Part shown: positions 59,836-64,000 of the stretch, one piece after another | Numbering within the stretch: position 1 is the stretch's first letter | How the letters are laid out: each line of letters begins with the position of its first letter | NCBI RefSeq assembly: GCF_954871325.1 | Contig: NC_088776.1 | Location: 20,990,608 to 21,054,607, forward strand | Length of the DNA: 64,000 nucleotides | Reading direction: 5' to 3' | Origin: Gordionus sp. m RMFG-2023 | Taxonomy: Eukaryota > Nematomorpha > Gordioida > Chordodea > Parachordodidae | Made by a program: the position numbers and the translations under genes | The notes under the pieces: model-generated | Told to the model about the DNA's origin: nothing | Database searches by the model: none | The model's input: only the letters and a program-made list of their open reading frames with translations

Positions 59836-60500
59836 TTGTAAACAAACGCTTTGAGCAGATCCGTGAATAAAATTGGTTCTTTAAGAACGCGTTCGTTTTT
59901 TGCGTTCATTCAATTTAAAATATATTACATTTTAGTCCAAACTCTTTTTTTCTAAATTTAAACTAATCGGTCAGCTGTTTCCTACAAATATTTTCTAGCA
60001 TGCTTATCTCATTAGTGTTTCAAATGGCTATTCATATATATATAATATATAGCAGATATATTACTCGAATGGCATTGGATATAGCTTCAATAAAACGAAA
60101 TGATAATATACTTTTAACAAATTTAAAGAGAACAATAGAAAAACATAGAATTGAAGAAACGTTGAGGACAAATTTTCGGATATTTTTTGTTCGACAATAA
60201 ATTAGTGGACCATTTATAAGAGGATTGTTTAACAAGAATATTTTTAAAAAATTTTAAGAAGAAAAATACCTATTCGTTAAATATAACGCGACAACATATT
60301 CTGCTCCTGTCAAACTTGTTTTTATCGTAACAAATTCCGTTTTAACTACGAAGGTATTTTCCTTATCAGGCGATATTGGAAACAATTTTTAAACATTAAT
60401 AGAAATTTATTTACTACATTTTTAATCATATTTTATCGTTGTTTTATATTTTATACACTATTTTTTATATTATAAACAAAATAAAAAAATTAGAAGGCTA
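59836..60500 (+). pseudogene. hAT-B transposase remnant
   Basis: The + strand at 60276-60350 reads FVKYNATTYSAPVKLVFIVT and then NSVLTTK, corresponding to the hAT C-terminal motif KYNATLPSSAPVERLFS with changes at the diagnostic ER. The frame at 60000-60200 (TNLKRTIEKHRIEETLRTNF) lies upstream and may be part of the same gene. Possible left end near 59836 with AAACAAACGCTTTGAGC. Broken. Confidence 0.55.
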
Positions 60501-61723
60501 ACATGGTGTTAATGGTATTTATATTAATCATAAAATGCATTTTTTCAAATATAATATTAATAGATTTGACTTTGAAAACTAGTTGAAATGGTAATAGGAA
60601 AAATACCTCTTAAAAAACCCCGTGATATATAGGGGTTGGATAAAGTAAGAAGGATGATGGGGGTAGAGGTTGAGGTAAATGTGACTTTTATCACAGCAGT
60701 TTATTGTGTACTCCAAAAAAAAACACAAAATACTTAAAAGAAATATTCAAATTAATAATATAAATATCAGTAGTAATCAGAGGATGCTTTTACCTTTTGT
60801 GTCAATGTATACCAATCTTTTGCCCAAATTTGGAAAAATGCTAAAGATATAAATATTACAGGCGTTTGCCCTTTTACCCCAATTGTCCTATAGTCCCGGT
60901 TTCTTCTATAATATGATTATATAAAATTTCCAATATATATTATATAATAAAATATCTTTATTAATACGAAGAAGTAAATGAAAAATTATAATTAAATTCC
61001 ACGTACTGTTTGCTTGCAATATGATAATTAAATTTAAATGCATGATTAATTCCTAGATTATAGTAGTAAAGATATTGAATTATCTAGTTAAAATCATATT
61101 TTTTTTATTGGATATTAAAAGTTTTAATTGCATAGAATATATGTAATATATTTTTTATATTTCGAAAATATTGCTGTAATTATATTAAAAATATCAATAA
61201 CCATCCTATAAGATTCCTGTTTATAAAAAATTTTCGCATTTATTTTTGATTTCGAGTTCACAAATTTTATAATTTATAAATTTTCTCGGTATGTTTTCAT
61301 TTTATAACGTTATTTGATCATATTTAAAAATTGCATTTTAGTAAAGAGATAGACAATCTTTTAATGACTCACCTATAGGACACCAACATTTCTTTTTATT
61401 GAATTTAATACAAATAGATTTGAAATTGCGAATTTTAAAAATATACTAATTATAATATAATATACAATGGAAAAAGGCGAGTTAATAGCTAAACCAATTT
61501 CTTTTAGGAAATTTACTTTGAACTTGACTCTATTTGTTATTTACTTATAATTAATTAAGTAGGAAAGATCGGGGCGAAACGACCACAAGGCACGTCAGAA
61601 CATTTTTTTTTAAAAAAAGGTAGGGAAATTTAGTTAAACATTGTAGATAATTAAATTAAATTTAAAATATATAAAAATATTAAATCTCTATATCAGAATT
61701 TTATTATATTTTTTACTCAGGGG
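60501..61723. other. Non-coding AT-rich stretch
   Basis: No gene. A word GATCGGGGCGAAACGACCAC at 61568 looks like a decayed repeat end. Confidence 0.4.
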
Positions 61724-63331
61724 CATCGCTAGCCTTTACAATCTCAGGAGGTTGAACTAAAAAAAATTATGGGGCTTCACTCCTTCTTCTATTTCGCGGG
61801 CCTTAAGCCATTGAAATTTGCAAACTTAGAACTAGTATTCAAAATTTTATATTTGGTCATTCATTATGCTTGCATACTAATACTGGTATATAAATAATGA
61901 AAGTATAACAATACAAGACATTTGGTAAGCTGGATAATAATTTTTGATAGAAAATATTTATCCATTTATTACAGGATTAAATATTTAAGATTGCAGAATA
62001 TATATTATAATTATTTATAATATCAAAGAGCATTAAATATTTGTGATTTCGAATATAAAAAAACTTGCAAGTAAAGAATTACAAAAGTGATAAAAAAATA
62101 TCCTTTTTCCCCTATAATGCTTTATTAAAGTATTAAATATTTGTGATTGCGGATGTAAAAAAAATTTTTTAACTAATGAATTGCAAAATTGATTATTTAT
62201 TCCTACACGGCCTCAATTGATAGATTTTCAAACCACACAAAGCAATATAATTCATAGCAACTTATATTGATAAATGGTCATGAAACTAATATAACTCTAT
62301 AAACAAGGTTTTATAGAATGGACTAATAAGGAAAAATTTGTAGGCCTAATCAAATCACCCCTTTTTGAAGGTAGAATGAATTATAAAACTATGTAATAGT
62401 TAGAGCTTCCTCTTTGATGACATGATGGTGGAAAAATTAGTAATCGAGAGAATTATTGTGATATTAAATTGCTAAAAGATTATTTTCCATTTTTAAAGGT
62501 ATGGTAGATAAACGACACGACAGTTGCACATTATTGCTCATATAAATTGTATGATCAAATTCTCTCAGCATCAGGGAAAATAATCTTAAATTACACAAAC
62601 ACACAAATATTAGAAAGCTGGTTAATTTGCAGTAAATAAATGAGTAAAAGATGTTTTAATTAAATATATTTGTTCAATTCTAACTCTTTCATTGCCTCCT
62701 CTTCTTTTGTCTAAAATATTATCAACAACAAGATTCTTCAATTTCCATTATTTGAAGCATTCATCTAAAAATCATTATTTATTCCTTTTTCATTATCTAA
62801 TAAATATAAAATAAATGAGTAAGATGTTATAATTTGTTATATTAACAAAGAAATTTCTTAGGTTTGAATCTCAGGAACTTTCTTAGGAAGAGGCATAGTA
62901 AATTAAAATTAAAAATAAGTAATACAGTTGATTAGTGATTTCGAACTTTGCTAACACAAATTACAATATTAAATTGGATTTATTTTTACTTCAATTAATA
63001 AATGATTATATTTATTTAACTAGGGTGATAAAATAATTTAAATAATAAAAATCAATTATTCAACTGTTAATGCTTTATTGATATTTAGACATTATGAGTG
63101 ATATTGATATTCCATTTTTATCATAGAATTTGATAGCAATTGATAACATATTGTTTGATAATGTTAGCTAAAAAAGGTAATTTTAGATAATTTTAAGCTA
63201 AAAAAGGTAATTTTGGATAATGTTAGCTAAAAGAAAAGGATAATTTTAAACTAAAAAAAAATAAATTTTGAAAATAATTTTAAAAATATTTTTGAACTCC
63301 CTGAAATTGTAAAGGGTAGTGGCGTTCTTGT
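61724..63331 (+). mobile_element. hAT-like repeat X, copy 2
   Basis: The left end CAGGGGCATCGCTAGCCTTT (continuing ACAATCTCAGG) and right end CCTGAAATTGTAAAGGGTAG (continuing TGGCGTTCTTG) are inverted repeats of about 37 bases with differences. The element is about 1.6 kb and has no readable transposase. From 61724 to about 62700 it matches the - strand of 5308 to 2043. A tandem array of AGCTAAAAAAGGTAATTTT units lies at 63168-63250. Confidence 0.7.
63168..63250. repeat. Short tandem array near the right end of repeat X
   Basis: Three to four imperfect units of 30-36 bases with the core AGCTAAAAAAGGTAATTTT. It may serve as subterminal repeats of the element. Confidence 0.7.
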
Positions 63332-64000
63332 CTCTAGCCATCTGTTTTTGCTGAATACTCAATAGAGCTTGATATCGAGAGTCTATATATAGAAGTATAT
63401 ACTACACTGTTTTGGAAATAGTTTTGTCCTCAAATTTTTGTTTTCCAATATTTCACATGAAAAAGAACTAGTTAATTTTTATGAATCTAATCGGCATTCA
63501 ACCCAAATGCTAGAAAAATCAGATAAACACAATTGTTCTAATTGCAATCATAGTGTTGTTATTTTTAGAAGTTCTAATACTCTTGTAAGATTTTTTATTT
63601 AATTCGAATCGTATACAGACAAGCATCTTCATTGTCATCACAATTATTATCAACATCATCCATTTCTTCCAGCGAATATTCATCCAATAATTTCGTTTAT
63701 TTTGTTAGATTCAATTGTAAATTATAGGAATAACAAATTTATTCAATGTTTGCAATATCATTCTTTTAATATATTTAGAAGTTGCTTTAACCTCCTTCAT
63801 ATCTAATTTCTCAATATTATATTATTTCCTATATATTTATACCTAGAATATTTCTCAATATTTGAAGAAATTAATTTATTCCTTGTTTCTCTTTTAATGT
63901 TGGTCTGTATTTTTTTTGACTCCTCAACTACTAGGTCTTTAATCTTAAAACGATTGATAGACACATTAACAATAACTTTAGTAATATGATCAATAATTTT
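63332..64000. other. Non-coding end of the window
   Basis: On the - strand 63720-63610 can be read as LLDEYSLEEMDDVDNNCDDN, an acidic stretch of the kind found at the N-terminus of piggyBac-type proteins, but stops are near and the assignment is only a suggestion. Confidence 0.25.

Overview
The window is strongly AT-rich eukaryotic DNA. It carries one clearly recognisable host gene, a macoilin (MACO1/TMEM57 family) gene on the + strand, split into 12 exons between 20161 and 42719. Macoilin is, as far as is known, an animal protein. The GT-AG introns and the hAT, piggyBac, Merlin, LINE, Ty3 and Helitron-like remnants also point to an animal with an AT-rich genome. The phylum cannot be fixed from this sequence. 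Four 5' introns of 41-56 bases against 3' introns of up to 8 kb recall the asymmetry described in flatworms, but this is weak evidence.

Layout. 1-5310: a hAT-like repeat on the - strand (sister copy at 61724-63331), split by a complete-looking short LTR element (2535-4827) with matching 5-base target duplications, plus a piggyBac fragment and a small TA-flanked MITE. 5740-7832: a hAT remnant. 8157-8968: a TTAA-flanked MITE. 10225-18440: a nest of elements, a Ty3-like fossil interrupted by a long-inverted-repeat element with Helitron-like hairpin ends, itself interrupted by a TIR transposon with an 8-base target duplication, which holds a second Ty3-like fossil.

20161-42719: macoilin. Exons 1-5 encode the N-terminal membrane domain, exon 7 a long low-complexity middle, and exons 8-12 the C-terminal coiled coil and tail. 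Intron 5 (6.9 kb) and intron 11 (8.0 kb) are packed with fossils: antisense LINE copies carrying a PHD-like finger and a degenerate RT motif, several hAT remnants, GGGCC-rich MITEs, and a hAT element at 38694-41030 with a perfect 8-base target duplication.

44360-48690: an antisense LINE 5' part (endonuclease) broken by a Merlin transposon, then a second LINE family. 50670-52966: a candidate unrecognised gene with a signal-peptide-like first exon and small, moderately GC-rich exons. 50860-56515: a palindromic MITE and a 240-bp direct repeat, both present twice. 54860-64000: hAT remnants, tandem repeats and largely featureless AT-rich sequence.

No rRNA, tRNA, CRISPR array or prokaryotic operon was seen. 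The most interesting signals are the macoilin gene structure, the candidate gene near 50.7-53.0 kb, and transposon nesting that can be ordered in time.
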